From contig NZ_RQRU01000003.1 of the NCBI RefSeq assembly GCF_004335015.1, positions 186,001 through 250,000 of the forward strand: a stretch of DNA of 64,000 bases. Reading direction: 5' to 3'. The stretch's first letter is position 1. Each line of letters opens with the position of its first letter. The notes beneath the pieces are model-generated. The model was not told where the DNA came from. It was given only the letters and a program-made list of their open reading frames with translations, and did not search any database. Positions 1-8,697 of this stretch are shown here, piece by piece. The DNA is from Psychrobacter pygoscelis (GTDB lineage Bacteria > Pseudomonadota > Gammaproteobacteria > Pseudomonadales > Moraxellaceae). Made by a program: the position numbers and the translations under genes.

Positions 1-1588
1 CATCATTAGAGCGGCCCGCTCCACCATTAGCACCGCGGCGTTGCCCACCGCTTGGCTTACCTGCAGCTGATGGCTTGCCACTGTAGTGACCTCTACCGCC
101 TTCACTACTGCCGCGACGATTACCACCATTACCAGCTGAGTCGCCACTATTTCCACGGTTGTCTGAGCGGCCTTGACCACTGCTTCCACGGTTGTCTGAG
201 CGGCCTTGACCACTGCCTTTACCGCGGTAGCCACCACTGCGACTTTCACCATCATTGCTATCAGAGCTACGACCACGATAGCCGCCGCCATTTCCATTTG
301 GACGACCACTGCCACTACGGCCACGACCATTACCTTGACCACCGCGACCACGATTGCCGCCACGACCACGTTTAGGGCCAGCACCGAACTTTAGGTCTTT
401 GGTGTTTTTCTTAGGCTCCATACCCTCGATTTCACCGATCTCCATGGTACGTTTTAGATAGCGGTTGATGGCATCTAGCTGTGGGCGGTCATCGATACTA
501 CATAAGTTGATAGCGATACCGGTACGACCTGCACGGCCACTACGACCAATACGATGCACATAATCCTCAGTTTGACGTGGTAAGTCATAGTTGAATACGT
601 GGGTAATACCGCTAACATCAATACCACGAGCGGCAACGTCAGTGGCCACTAGGATATCAACCTTACCAGCTTTTACATCATTAATGATTCGGCTACGCTT
701 AGACTGCGGCAGATCACCATGTAAGAAGCGGGCTTTATGGCCTTTTTCGACTAGGCTCTTAGACAACGTCTCACAGCTACGCTTAGTAGCAGCAAAGACA
801 ATGGCTTGGTTGACTTCTGAGTCGTTCAGCAACTCATCAAGCAAGCGGTTTTTGTGATTGAAGTCATCACAGTAATAGCTGATTTCGTCAATGTGCGCTG
901 ACTCAACTTCGATAGCGATACGCTCAGGGTTTTTGGTAAAGCTCTCAGCAATTTTGCCGACTGGGCCTGCCCAAGTGGCTGATGACATGATAGTCTGACG
1001 CGATTTTGGTGCGGCTTTCATAATCATTTCGATATCATCAGCAAAGCCCATGTCCAGCATACGGTCGGCTTCATCTAGAATTAGAACGTCAAGATCCGAT
1101 AGATCAATACGATCTGACTTCATGTGATCGATAAAGCGTCCTGGGGTCGCGATGATAATCTGAACGCCTTTATTAAGGGCACGAATCTGACCACCATAAG
1201 GTGCGCCGCCCACTAGCGGTACACTAAAGATATTGCGCGTCTGTGAGCTGTATTGGCGCACACTGTCACTTACTTGATTGGCAAGCTCGCGTGTCGGTGT
1301 CAAGATCACGGTATGCACGACTTTATTCGTAGACTTATTACGGATGATCTTGTCCAGTACTGGCAAGACAAATGCCGCAGTCTTACCACTACCCGTCTGT
1401 GCAGACAGTAGCAAGTCACGACCGGCAAGGGCAGATGGAATAGCTTGAGCTTGAATAGGTGTTGGGGTGTCGTAACCGGTCTTTTTAAGGGCATCAAGTA
1501 GCTCTTGAGATAGCTCAAGATCAACGAAGCTTAAATCGTCATCTGCTTTGATAGTCGGTACGTCTAGAGTATTAGTATTATCTGTCAT
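1..1588 (-). CDS. DEAD-box ATP-dependent RNA helicase (3' end outside window)
   Basis: About 529 residues are visible and the reading frame is still open at the window edge, so the C-terminus is missing. The helicase core is complete. A Q motif (PTPIQ) lies near residue 43, Walker A AQTGSGKT at 63-70, PTRELANQ near 98, DEAD at 172-175, SAT at 203-205, ATDVAARGID in motif V and HRIGRSGRAG in motif VI. From about residue 395 the protein becomes an Arg/Gly/Asn/Ser-rich RGG-type tail, which in this family binds RNA nonspecifically. The layout resembles RhlE-like helicases, which remodel RNA duplexes in ribosome assembly and cold adaptation. The exact subfamily is not certain. The start ATG has AAAGGACA just upstream. 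A long leader precedes the gene. Confidence 0.93.
   Translation of the reverse strand, partial: MTDNTNTLDVPTIKADDDLSFVDLELSQELLDALKKTGYDTPTPIQAQAIPSALAGRDLLLSAQTGSGKTAAFVLPVLDKIIRNKSTNKVVHTVILTPTRELANQVSDSVRQYSSQTRNIFSVPLVGGAPYGGQIRALNKGVQIIIATPGRFIDHMKSDRIDLSDLDVLILDEADRMLDMGFADDIEMIMKAAPKSRQTIMSSATWAGPVGKIAESFTKNPERIAIEVESAHIDEISYYCDDFNHKNRLLDELLNDSEVNQAIVFAATKRSCETLSKSLVEKGHKARFLHGDLPQSKRSRIINDVKAGKVDILVATDVAARGIDVSGITHVFNYDLPRQTEDYVHRIGRSGRAGRTGIAINLCSIDDRPQLDAINRYLKRTMEIGEIEGMEPKKNTKDLKFGAGPKRGRGGNRGRGGQGNGRGRSGSGRPNGNGGGYRGRSSDSNDGESRSGGYRGKGSGQGRSDNRGSSGQGRSDNRGNSGDSAGNGGNRRGSSEGGRGHYSGKPSAAGKPSGGQRRGANGGAGRSND
151..216 (-). repeat. 33-bp tandem duplication in the helicase RGG tail
   Basis: Two adjacent 33-bp units, at 151-183 and 184-216, are essentially identical. 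Each encodes 11 residues (QGRSDNRG plus linker). This in-frame duplication lengthens the disordered RNA-binding tail. Confidence 0.85.
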
Positions 1589-1709
1589 AAATTGTCCTTT
1601 GAGACTACTTTAAAAAATTTGGGCATATAAAAGCTTGCGTCGCTGACACACAATCATTTATAAAATTAAGTAATGAATAAGGGCACAACACAGATAAGCG
1701 ACGGTAGAT

Positions 1710-1728
1710 TTGTACATCCGATGTACAA
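1710..1728 (-). promoter_or_regulatory. Perfect hairpin in the helicase leader
   Basis: TTGTACAT and ATGTACAA are perfect 8-base arms around a 3-base centre, about 120 bases upstream of the helicase ATG. It could be an RNA hairpin in the leader or a protein-binding palindrome. Long structured leaders are common for cold-induced helicase genes. Any function here is inferred. Confidence 0.45.
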
Positions 1729-2034
1729 GTCAGTGACGTATTTTGGTGGTTGTTACCGTGAGTTATTAGCAGCACTCGCTATGAGCAAGTATCAGCTAAT
1801 AGCAAAATCATCGGCAACAATTTAAACGGTGTCTTCTCCAGACGACAATTGCAGGCGATGTTATCAATCAGCAAGACGCGCAGTATAACACAGCTAAAAT
1901 TGAAAGTTTGAATTGATTTAATATTATTTAATTAATTTACTATTGAGTAAAACAAATCGCCCTATTGCGTAATCAATATAAGATTAGATTTAGCGTTGTC
2001 CAATATAGCTAATCTACTATTAATAATGGCTAAT

Positions 2035-2120
2035 GACCCAGCTAAGACAAGATAACTCTCGCTGACTGGCTATTAATATGAGTTTTTGTCGCTCTATCAG
2101 TGTCTCTTATTTGCTGGGTC
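2035..2120 (-). terminator. Long imperfect inverted repeat downstream of the GST gene
   Basis: GACCCAGC at 2035-2042 pairs perfectly with GCTGGGTC at 2113-2120. Further inner complementarity exists (AGACA with TGTCT). It lies just past the stop codon of the leftward GST gene, so a terminator or 3'-end stabilising stem-loop is the simplest reading. No clear T-tract follows. Confidence 0.35.
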
Positions 2121-2156
2121 TATACTATTTAACATCGATCATTAGATAGATAAACG

Positions 2157-3026
2157 CTATTCTGCTGATTTTATCGGTTTTAATACCAAATCGACACCGC
2201 GCTGAACGGCTGGTCGCGCCGCTATTTGCGCCGCCCAACGCTGCACGTTTTTATAACTGGCCACGTCCAAAAACTGTGCCGCATTGTCATATAGCTTATC
2301 CAGTACTAGCTGACCATACCAAGCCCAGATAATGATATCGGCTATCGAATAACTACCCTCACCATCGCCAATCATATACTCATGGCTGGCTAGATGCTGA
2401 TCTAGTACATCAAGCTGACGCTTGCTCTCCATGGTAAAGCGGTCAATCGGGTATTGCATCGGATAAGGGGCGTACGCGTAAAAGTGACCAAAACCGCCGC
2501 CAAGATAAGGCGCACTCCCCATCTGCCACATCACCCAAGATAAGCAGTCGGCTCGCAGTTGACCTTGCTCAGTGGGAATAAATTGCTCAAATTTCTCAGC
2601 CAAGTACATCAAGATAGCCCCAGACTCAAATAACTTAACCGGCGCTTCCTTATTAGTATAGTCAACTAAGGCAGGAATCTTAGAGTTCGGATTAATGGCC
2701 ACGAAGTCTGAACCAAATTGATCGCCATCCATGATATCTATCTTATAGGCATCATACTCAGCGCCTTTAACACCCAATTCCGCCAACTCTTCTAACAAGA
2801 TATTCACTTTGACGCCATTGGGAGTATTCAGTGAATACAGTTGCAGTGGTTTATCGCCTACTGGCAGGGTTTGCTCATGGCGCGCGCCTGCTGTTGGGCG
2901 ATTATTGCCAGCAAACTTGCCACCATTGTCTTTATCGACAGCGTCTAGTGACCAGACTTTGGGCGGTGTGTAGTTGTTGTTAGTATTAGCATTTGAATGA
3001 GAGCTGTTTGAATGAGAGGTTGTCAT
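2157..3026 (-). CDS. yghU: YghU-type glutathione S-transferase / disulfide-bond oxidoreductase
   Basis: The 289-residue cytosolic protein follows E. coli YghU closely. A Ser/Asn-rich N-terminal stretch leads into YTPPKVWSLD. The thioredoxin-fold domain has LYSLNTPNGVKV and the cis-Pro segment NPNSKIPAL. The glutathione-site ESGAILMYLAEKF follows, then the helical C-terminal domain with GGGFGHFYAYAP. Family members bind glutathione and reduce disulfides or peroxides. A GTG three bases upstream is also in frame, but the ATG sits at better spacing from GAAGGAG, so the ATG was chosen. The gene stands alone, with a spacer on each side. Confidence 0.93.
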   Translation of the reverse strand: MTTSHSNSSHSNANTNNNYTPPKVWSLDAVDKDNGGKFAGNNRPTAGARHEQTLPVGDKPLQLYSLNTPNGVKVNILLEELAELGVKGAEYDAYKIDIMDGDQFGSDFVAINPNSKIPALVDYTNKEAPVKLFESGAILMYLAEKFEQFIPTEQGQLRADCLSWVMWQMGSAPYLGGGFGHFYAYAPYPMQYPIDRFTMESKRQLDVLDQHLASHEYMIGDGEGSYSIADIIIWAWYGQLVLDKLYDNAAQFLDVASYKNVQRWAAQIAARPAVQRGVDLVLKPIKSAE

Positions 3027-3266
3027 CACTTACTCCTTCTTTATAGGTATGGTTAGTTAAGCTAATTGGAATTATAGGGGCTAAAGAATACAGTTAGTAT
3101 TGAGTTTGGTTAACTTACATTACCTTTAACGCTACCTGATTAATATCTATCATAGAGACGTGACCTTACAGTTAGCCTTAAAAAGACCAGTATTGAGCAT
3201 TAAGCAGGTGGATTAGTTACAATCAAGCAGCGCTTATCGCTTAAACATCAAGGAAGACACTATTAA

Positions 3267-3299
3267 ATGCCTGCGTTTACGTTTAAAGATAAATATTAA
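3267..3299 (+). pseudogene. 11-codon N-terminal remnant of a hydrolase paralogue
   Basis: This short frame encodes MPAFTFKDKY and then stops. It closely matches the start of the intact hydrolase 69 bases downstream (MPSFKFQDKY). The ribosome-binding region ahead of it also looks duplicated. It reads as the stub of a tandem copy. A regulatory leader peptide is the alternative. Confidence 0.6.
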
Positions 3300-3335
3300 T
3301 CAGGGTAATTATTCTATTCATGGAGGATACCACTA

Positions 3336-4136
3336 ATGCCAAGCTTTAAGTTCCAAGATAAATACCAAGTTAAGGTTCATGTTCATGAGCCAAATCCCGA
3401 CAACGACCAAGGTACCACCTTAGTATTTTTGACCGCTATTGGTGTACCGCTACGCAAGTATAGTAAATTCTTCGCTACTCTTACAGCTAAGGGCTTCACC
3501 GTCATAGGTGCTGACTACCCGTGCTGCGGTGACAATGATCCTAAGCTAAATCGCTCGGTCGATTATAACTACCAAGACATTGTCGATGACTTTATTCCCC
3601 AGTTATTAGCGTTCTCAGCGCAGCCTAATACTTATCTACTAGGCCATAGCTTGGGCGGTCATATGGCGACTATTTATAGCGCCCTTTATGATATTCCCGT
3701 CATTGGCATAGCGACAGGCAACCTGCACTATAAGAACTGGTCTGGGCGTGGTAAGTTAAATATTTTGCGCGCTGTGGCGGTGATTAAACCCTTGACCAAG
3801 ATTTACGGTTACTTTCCAGGATATAAAATCAGCTTCGGCGATAAAGAAGCCAAGGGCATCATGAATGACTGGTGTCATACGGCGCTGACGGGTCGCTATG
3901 ACTTTATTAGCAATCTTGATAGTAAAGGGGGCAGTAAAGGTCGGGGACTTTATTTCTATATTGAGGGCGATGATTATGCCCCTTATAAATCTACCAAAAA
4001 CCTAGCCAAGCTCTGCGCTGAGCACATGCTAATACCAGTGAGTCTGCCTGATCATATTAAAGGCAATCCACACGGCGCTTGGATAAGAGATCCAGAGGTC
4101 ATTGCTACAAAAATAGCTGAGCAATTACAAGCTTGA
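3336..4136 (+). CDS. Alpha/beta-fold hydrolase
   Basis: The protein has 266 residues with an alpha/beta-hydrolase core. The nucleophile elbow GHSLGG puts the catalytic Ser at residue 105. Likely acid and base partners are Asp212/213 (EGDD) and His246 (GNPHGAW). The strand VLFLTAIGV-like segment near residues 29-37 supplies the oxyanion region. It resembles the serine aminopeptidase S33-like predicted hydrolases, and the substrate is unknown. There is no signal peptide, so it should be cytosolic. GGAGG lies 9 bases before the ATG. Remnants of a related gene lie on both sides. Confidence 0.85.
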   Translation: MPSFKFQDKYQVKVHVHEPNPDNDQGTTLVFLTAIGVPLRKYSKFFATLTAKGFTVIGADYPCCGDNDPKLNRSVDYNYQDIVDDFIPQLLAFSAQPNTYLLGHSLGGHMATIYSALYDIPVIGIATGNLHYKNWSGRGKLNILRAVAVIKPLTKIYGYFPGYKISFGDKEAKGIMNDWCHTALTGRYDFISNLDSKGGSKGRGLYFYIEGDDYAPYKSTKNLAKLCAEHMLIPVSLPDHIKGNPHGAWIRDPEVIATKIAEQLQA

Positions 4137-4289
4137 GCTGGTTCAGCTTATGTACTAAGTTGAATCCTTTGAGGTGCTCAATACGGTGACATGTAGCTAA
4201 AACCGATTCCTAAACAACAGGGCAACTGGTAATAGTTTTATTACTGGTTGTATACTAGTGCCTGTTAAAGGTTAAAAAACTTTTCTCGC

Positions 4290-4406
4290 AAGCTTTAGGC
4301 CGATGTGACCTTGATTTGTAGTAAATGACCCGAATATATTAAGGGCAATCCAAAGGCTGTTTGGCTTAATTATCGCCATGAGCGCCGACTTAATAAATAT
4401 AAATGA
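4290..4406 (+). pseudogene. C-terminal remnant of a second hydrolase copy
   Basis: One frame gives KL, a stop, AD, then LI, a later stop, and PEYIKGNPKAVW. Without gaps this aligns with KLCAEHMLI...PDHIKGNPHGAW of the intact hydrolase. Two in-frame stops show it is dead. The catalytic His is replaced by Lys. The remnant's final TGA overlaps the start codon of the exporter gene that follows. Confidence 0.75.
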
Positions 4407-5812
4407 GTAACTACGACACCGTGACTTCTAACTCAGCCCCCGCCCTGACTGCCATCCAGACTAAATACCTGCCTTATGTACTAGCCGTTGCATTATTCAT
4501 GCAAATCTTGGACGCTACCATTTTAAATACAGCATTGCCGAAGATGGCGGTTGCTTTGGGGGAGTCGCCTCTTGAGATGCAGTGGGCTGTCATTAGCTAT
4601 GCACTAACTTTGGCTATTTTTATTCCTGTGAGTGGTTTTTTGGCGGATAAATATGGCACGCGTCGAACCTTCTTAGCAGCAATCGTTATCTTCTGTCTAG
4701 GCTCATTACTGTGTGCGGCAGCATCTGACCTTAGTTTCTTGATTGCCTCAAGAGTCATTCAGGGTATTGGCGGCGCAATGATGACGCCAGTGGCGCGGCT
4801 GATATTGGTGAAGTCCTACCCTCGCAATCAGCTTCTTAGCGTTATGAACTTTGCGGTGATTCCGGCTTTGATTGCCCCCCTATTAGGTCCATTGATGGGC
4901 GGCTATATTGTGCAATACGCCAGTTGGCACTGGATATTTTTGATCAATATACCGATGGGGCTACTCGGGCTATTCATGGGCCTACGACTCATACCAGATA
5001 TTAAGGAAGTCACAGGCAGGCTTGACTGGCGCGGTTTTATTCTGTTTGGGTCTGCTGCCTGTCTGATGACCCTTGCGGTGGAGATGTCCTCGCAACAAGG
5101 GCGCTTTAATTTTGCGGTTATGCTCGCTGTAGGGGCGCTGTCACTACTGGTCGCCTATTACTGGCATGCTCGGCGTCGCCCTAAGCCACTATTCCCGCTG
5201 AGTCTATTTAGCGTGCGTACCTTCCGAATAGGCATCGTGGGCAATCTTTTTACTCGCTTGGGTATTAGCGCCGTGCCTTACCTGTTGCCGCTATTATTAC
5301 AAGTGGTATTTAAATACACCCCCTCGCAGGCAGGCTGGCTACTAGCGCCGATTGCCGTGGGGGCTATTGGCATTAAACCCTTTGTGAGTAAGACGATTCA
5401 GCGTTTTAGCTACCGGAAGGTTTTGGTCGTTAATACTACCCTACTTGGTATTCTAATTTTGCTGCTTGCCCAGTTTGACGCGAGCGTACCTTGGTATTGG
5501 TTCATCCCTGTATTGACAGTGATGGGCGCGTGCAACTCCATGCAGTTTAGCGCCATGAATACCATTACTATTGGTGACTTAGAAGGAGCGCAGACCAGTA
5601 GTGGCAATAGCCTGATGGCGGTGAACCAACAGCTCGCTATGAGCTTTGGTATTGCCTTTGGTGCGGCAGTACTTAACATCCTAATTGATAATTATCAGAT
5701 TGATACCCTTGCTGCGTTCCAGACCACCTATTGGATATTAGGTATTCTTACTATCGCCTCAGGGTTGTACTTTCTACGCCTGCAATCGCATGATGGAGAT
5801 GGCTTGTATTAA
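4403..5812 (+). CDS. mdtD: MFS multidrug exporter, DHA2 family, MdtD-like
   Basis: The 469-residue inner-membrane protein is strongly hydrophobic, with about 14 helices. It tracks E. coli MdtD along its length: FMQILDATILNTALP in helix 1, the loop 2-3 signature GFLADKYGTRR, and the helix 5 antiporter motif with APLLGPLMGG, then SWHWIFLINIP. DHA2 proteins are proton-coupled drug antiporters. The start codon lacks a good ribosome-binding site and overlaps the end of the hydrolase remnant, so the translation signal may be recently acquired or weak. Its 3' end faces arsH at 20 bp, with no obvious strong terminator between. Confidence 0.92.
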   Translation: MSNYDTVTSNSAPALTAIQTKYLPYVLAVALFMQILDATILNTALPKMAVALGESPLEMQWAVISYALTLAIFIPVSGFLADKYGTRRTFLAAIVIFCLGSLLCAAASDLSFLIASRVIQGIGGAMMTPVARLILVKSYPRNQLLSVMNFAVIPALIAPLLGPLMGGYIVQYASWHWIFLINIPMGLLGLFMGLRLIPDIKEVTGRLDWRGFILFGSAACLMTLAVEMSSQQGRFNFAVMLAVGALSLLVAYYWHARRRPKPLFPLSLFSVRTFRIGIVGNLFTRLGISAVPYLLPLLLQVVFKYTPSQAGWLLAPIAVGAIGIKPFVSKTIQRFSYRKVLVVNTTLLGILILLLAQFDASVPWYWFIPVLTVMGACNSMQFSAMNTITIGDLEGAQTSSGNSLMAVNQQLAMSFGIAFGAAVLNILIDNYQIDTLAAFQTTYWILGILTIASGLYFLRLQSHDGDGLY

Positions 5813-5831
5813 TAGGCTTCAGTGCTACTTC

Positions 5832-6551
5832 TTAAGCAGTCGAATCAGATTGATTCACCCGCTTCATAAGCTCTTCGGCACTCTCAACCCGTTCAGAGTA
5901 GCGATCGACCAGATACAGTGCATGGTCACGCGTCAATAGTGTGAACTTCATCAGCTCTTCCATAACATCGACAACGCGCAGATAATAGCCAGATGGCTTC
6001 ATGCGCCCTGCGTCGTCAAATTCTAAAAAGGCCTTAGGGATGGATGACTGGTTAGGGATGGTCAGCATACGCATCCAACGGCCCAAAATTCGCAGCTGAT
6101 TGACCGTATTAAATGACTGCGAGCCGCCGCAAACTTGCATTACGGCTAGTGTCTTACCTTGGGTAGGTCGCACCGCGCCTATGGACAACGGAATCCAGTC
6201 AATCTGTGTCTTCATAATACCAGTCATCGAACCATGGCGCTCAGGTGAGCACCAGACCATCCCCTCGCACCACTCAACGGCATCTCGTAGCTCCTGAACC
6301 TTAGGGTGACTGGTATCGGTAGCGTCTGCTAAAGGTAAGCCTTTTGGGTTAAAGATTTTGACCTCAGCGCCCATCGCTGTTAGCAATCTAGCGCATTCTT
6401 GTATCACTAGCTGACTATATGAGCGCTCTCGCAGCGAGCCATAGAGTAATAAGAATTTAGGGGCGTGAGTGGATATTGTTCGCTCGAAATCATTGATGGT
6501 AGGAATTTTGAATTGTTCAGTATCGATATTAGGTAGGGTTGATCCAGTCAT
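5832..6551 (-). CDS. arsH: ArsH, NADPH-dependent FMN oxidoreductase for organoarsenicals
   Basis: The 239-residue flavodoxin-like protein has the FMN phosphate loop GSLRERSYS near residues 38-46, then [18 protein letters not shown] and VCGGSQSFN, all typical of ArsH. ArsH oxidises trivalent organoarsenicals with NADPH and confers resistance to them. It is the last gene of the leftward arsB-arsC-arsH group. A palindrome at 6579-6599 sits just upstream and may give it its own ArsR-controlled promoter. Confidence 0.94.
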   Translation of the reverse strand: MTGSTLPNIDTEQFKIPTINDFERTISTHAPKFLLLYGSLRERSYSQLVIQECARLLTAMGAEVKIFNPKGLPLADATDTSHPKVQELRDAVEWCEGMVWCSPERHGSMTGIMKTQIDWIPLSIGAVRPTQGKTLAVMQVCGGSQSFNTVNQLRILGRWMRMLTIPNQSSIPKAFLEFDDAGRMKPSGYYLRVVDVMEELMKFTLLTRDHALYLVDRYSERVESAEELMKRVNQSDSTA

Positions 6552-6578
6552 GGTGTTGTCTTCACTTTTCCATTATTA

Positions 6579-6599
6579 ATTTACTAGTGTTAAGTAAAT
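6579..6599. promoter_or_regulatory. Palindrome upstream of arsH, possible operator
   Basis: ATTTACT and AGTAAAT form a perfect inverted repeat with a 7-base centre, 28-48 bases upstream of the arsH start. Size and AT-rich character recall the arsB/arsR operator candidate at 8638-8661, but the half-sites differ, so assignment to ArsR is tentative. Confidence 0.4.
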
Positions 6600-6626
6600 A
6601 TATTTTTTAAATCAATTATATAGCAA

Positions 6627-7142
6627 TTAATTCGTAAGCTGTTCAAAAGCTTTTGCTTGCTTATCAGCTGGCAATAGCACTATCTTTTTCAGCCTCTCTA
6701 CCCTTGCTTCAATTTTTTTAATCGTTTGCGCAAAATCAACAACCGTCTGCACGTCACTTTCAGTACTTTCAGTATCTTTTGAAGGATCGGCAAGACCCCA
6801 ATGTAGCTTGGGAGTATTCCCAAGCCATAAAGGACAAGTTTCTCCTGCAGCATTATCACAGACTGTAATGACCACATCAGGAACGAAGTCACCCATATAG
6901 TCCGAATCCGCCCATGAATTACTCGTTAAACCATCAGTAGTATAGCCAGCCTGAGTTAGATACTTTAGGGTCAATGGGTGTATTTCTCCCGCAGGCGAGC
7001 TACCCGCACTTTTGGCAAGTAATAGCCCCTTGCCTAGTTGGTTGGTAATCGCTTCGGATAAAGCACTTCGGCAACGATTATGGGTGCATATATAGAGGAT
7101 TTTTAATGGTGCAGCTGATGACAAGTCTTTATTATTATCCAT
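6627..7142 (-). CDS. arsC: Arsenate reductase, low-molecular-weight phosphatase type
   Basis: The cytosolic protein has 171 residues. The P-loop CTHNRCR (C19 to R25) is the CX5R active site shared with low-MW tyrosine phosphatases. TVCDNAAGETCP supplies the resolving cysteines expected of the thioredoxin-coupled class, and HWGLADPS carries the catalytic acid region. It reduces arsenate to arsenite for ArsB to export. An in-frame TTG at 7154 would add four residues, but the ATG is preferred. It lies 56 bp downstream of arsB on the same strand. Confidence 0.93.
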   Translation of the reverse strand: MDNNKDLSSAAPLKILYICTHNRCRSALSEAITNQLGKGLLLAKSAGSSPAGEIHPLTLKYLTQAGYTTDGLTSNSWADSDYMGDFVPDVVITVCDNAAGETCPLWLGNTPKLHWGLADPSKDTESTESDVQTVVDFAQTIKKIEARVERLKKIVLLPADKQAKAFEQLTN

Positions 7143-7197
7143 GGCGCTATCCAACGTTGAGTAATTATCGTAATTTCTAATTTAGTTAATAACTCAC

Positions 7198-8490
7198 CTA
7201 CGGGTTCAGTACATTTAGCCAGATAACGAGTGCTGATAACGTCGCAAGGAGTACTGGCAAGGTCAGAATAATGCCTACCTTAAAATAGTAACCCCAAGTG
7301 ACTTTGAGGTCCTTGCTGGCGAGCACATGTAGCCATAGCAAGGTTGCAAGCGAGCCTATTGGTGTAATTTTTGGCCCAAGATCACAGCCGATGACGTTGG
7401 CGAAGATCATAGCCTCAAGTGTCTGAGGCGTGGTTACTGCTTGGTCAATGGCGAGCGCTTGGATGAGCACCGTCGGCATATTGTTCATTACCGATGACAG
7501 TGCTGCTGATAGCATTCCCGTGCCAAGCGTCGCCGCCCAAATCCCTTGGTCGCTTAACATCGTCAGTACGGAAGCTAGATAATCCGTCAACCCCTGATTT
7601 TTCAGACCAAACACTACCAAATACATGCCGAGTGAGAATATTACCACGTGCCAAGGCGCGCCTTTGATTACTGGCTTTAAGTCAATCTTTCGTTGTGTGA
7701 GCACGACAATGCTGAGTACCAACGCGCCTATACCAGCAATCAGGCTAATCGGAATACCTCTTGGCTCAAGTACAAAAAAGCCAAACAGCAGCGCTGCCAG
7801 TATTATCCAGCCGGTGATAAAGGTGGCTTTATCAACAATAGCGCCATCAGGGTGAGCGACGTTAGTGACCTCATAGCTGGCTGGAATGTCTCGGCGATAA
7901 AATAAATATAACACCAATAAAGAGCTTGCAACGGCGACAAGGTTCACCGGTATCATAACCTGAGCATAGCGATTAAAGTTCACCTCAAAGAAGTCTGCTG
8001 AGACAATGTTAACCAAATTAGAGACGACCAGCGGTAAGCTGGCGGTATCCGCTATAAAACCTGCCGCCATAATAAAGGCCAGCGTCGTGGCTGGCGAGAA
8101 GCGCAAGTTAATCAAGATAGCAATGACAATAGGTGTCAGTATTAATGCTGCCCCATCATTGGCAAAAAAGGCAGCCACGAAGGCACCAAGCAGTACGATA
8201 AATAGAAATAATCGCTTGCCACTACCGCCGCTAGCTCGGGTAACATGCAGAGCAATCCAGCGAAAAAAACCTGCTTCATCTAACAAAAGACTAATAATAA
8301 TAATCGCAATAAAAGCAAAGGTCGCGTTCCAGACAATATCCCAAACGATAGGAATATCCGTCCAGCTGATCACACCAGACAATAGCGCTATCCCAGCACC
8401 AATGGCAGCAGTCCAACCGATACTCAGTCCCCGTGGCTGCCAGATAACAAATATAAGGGTAATAATAAATATTGCTGCGGCAATAAGCAC
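7198..8490 (-). CDS. arsB: Arsenite/antimonite efflux permease
   Basis: The 430-residue polytopic inner-membrane protein is nearly collinear with E. coli ArsB, starting MLIAAAIFI and [11 protein letters not shown]. Conserved stretches include [40 protein letters not shown] and [20 protein letters not shown]. It exports arsenite using the proton gradient. The start is a GTG, and the N-terminus matches the family exactly there. It is first in the leftward ars operon and is transcribed away from arsR, sharing the operator region. Confidence 0.95.
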   Translation of the reverse strand: MLIAAAIFIITLIFVIWQPRGLSIGWTAAIGAGIALLSGVISWTDIPIVWDIVWNATFAFIAIIIISLLLDEAGFFRWIALHVTRASGGSGKRLFLFIVLLGAFVAAFFANDGAALILTPIVIAILINLRFSPATTLAFIMAAGFIADTASLPLVVSNLVNIVSADFFEVNFNRYAQVMIPVNLVAVASSLLVLYLFYRRDIPASYEVTNVAHPDGAIVDKATFITGWIILAALLFGFFVLEPRGIPISLIAGIGALVLSIVVLTQRKIDLKPVIKGAPWHVVIFSLGMYLVVFGLKNQGLTDYLASVLTMLSDQGIWAATLGTGMLSAALSSVMNNMPTVLIQALAIDQAVTTPQTLEAMIFANVIGCDLGPKITPIGSLATLLWLHVLASKDLKVTWGYYFKVGIILTLPVLLATLSALVIWLNVLNP

Positions 8491-8637
8491 AATAGTGTCT
8501 CAATTTTATAGTGAATTTTGACCCATACAATTTCAGGACAGCTTCGTCCAACGCTACTTTTGAGTAGTAAGTTGGTGAACAATCCCTTATAAGCGTTGGT
8601 GGAATGGGGTAGTTGTGCTACCATACACGCATAAAAA

Positions 8638-8661
8638 TTATATTCATATAAGTGAATATAA
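8638..8661. promoter_or_regulatory. Candidate ArsR operator between arsB and arsR
   Basis: TTATATTCA and TGAATATAA are perfect 9-base arms around a 6-base centre. The site lies in the divergent arsB/arsR spacer, where ArsR repressors bind to control both transcripts. A second, weaker palindrome at 8675-8697 overlaps the arsR ribosome-binding site. Confidence 0.7.
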
Positions 8662-8697
8662 CGAGAGCTTACAATATATATTCGGAAAAGTAAATAT

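Larger units (their letters stand above)
1589..2156. other. Intergenic leader region between helicase and GST genes
   Basis: No gene is supported in these 568 bases. The part nearest the helicase holds hairpins, at 1710-1728 and around 1764-1801, that would lie in a long helicase 5' leader. The middle, around 1900-1990, is very AT-rich and is a plausible promoter zone for the leftward helicase. The part near the GST gene holds a long imperfect inverted repeat at 2035-2120. Confidence 0.6.

Noticed and set aside
52..394. Plus-strand His/Tyr-rich and Thr/Ala-rich open frames
   Set aside because: They are antisense readings of the RGG tail of the helicase, whose repeats create long spurious frames.
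8006..8521. 171-codon plus-strand frame
   Set aside because: Antisense shadow of arsB; the real gene is certain from its family motifs.
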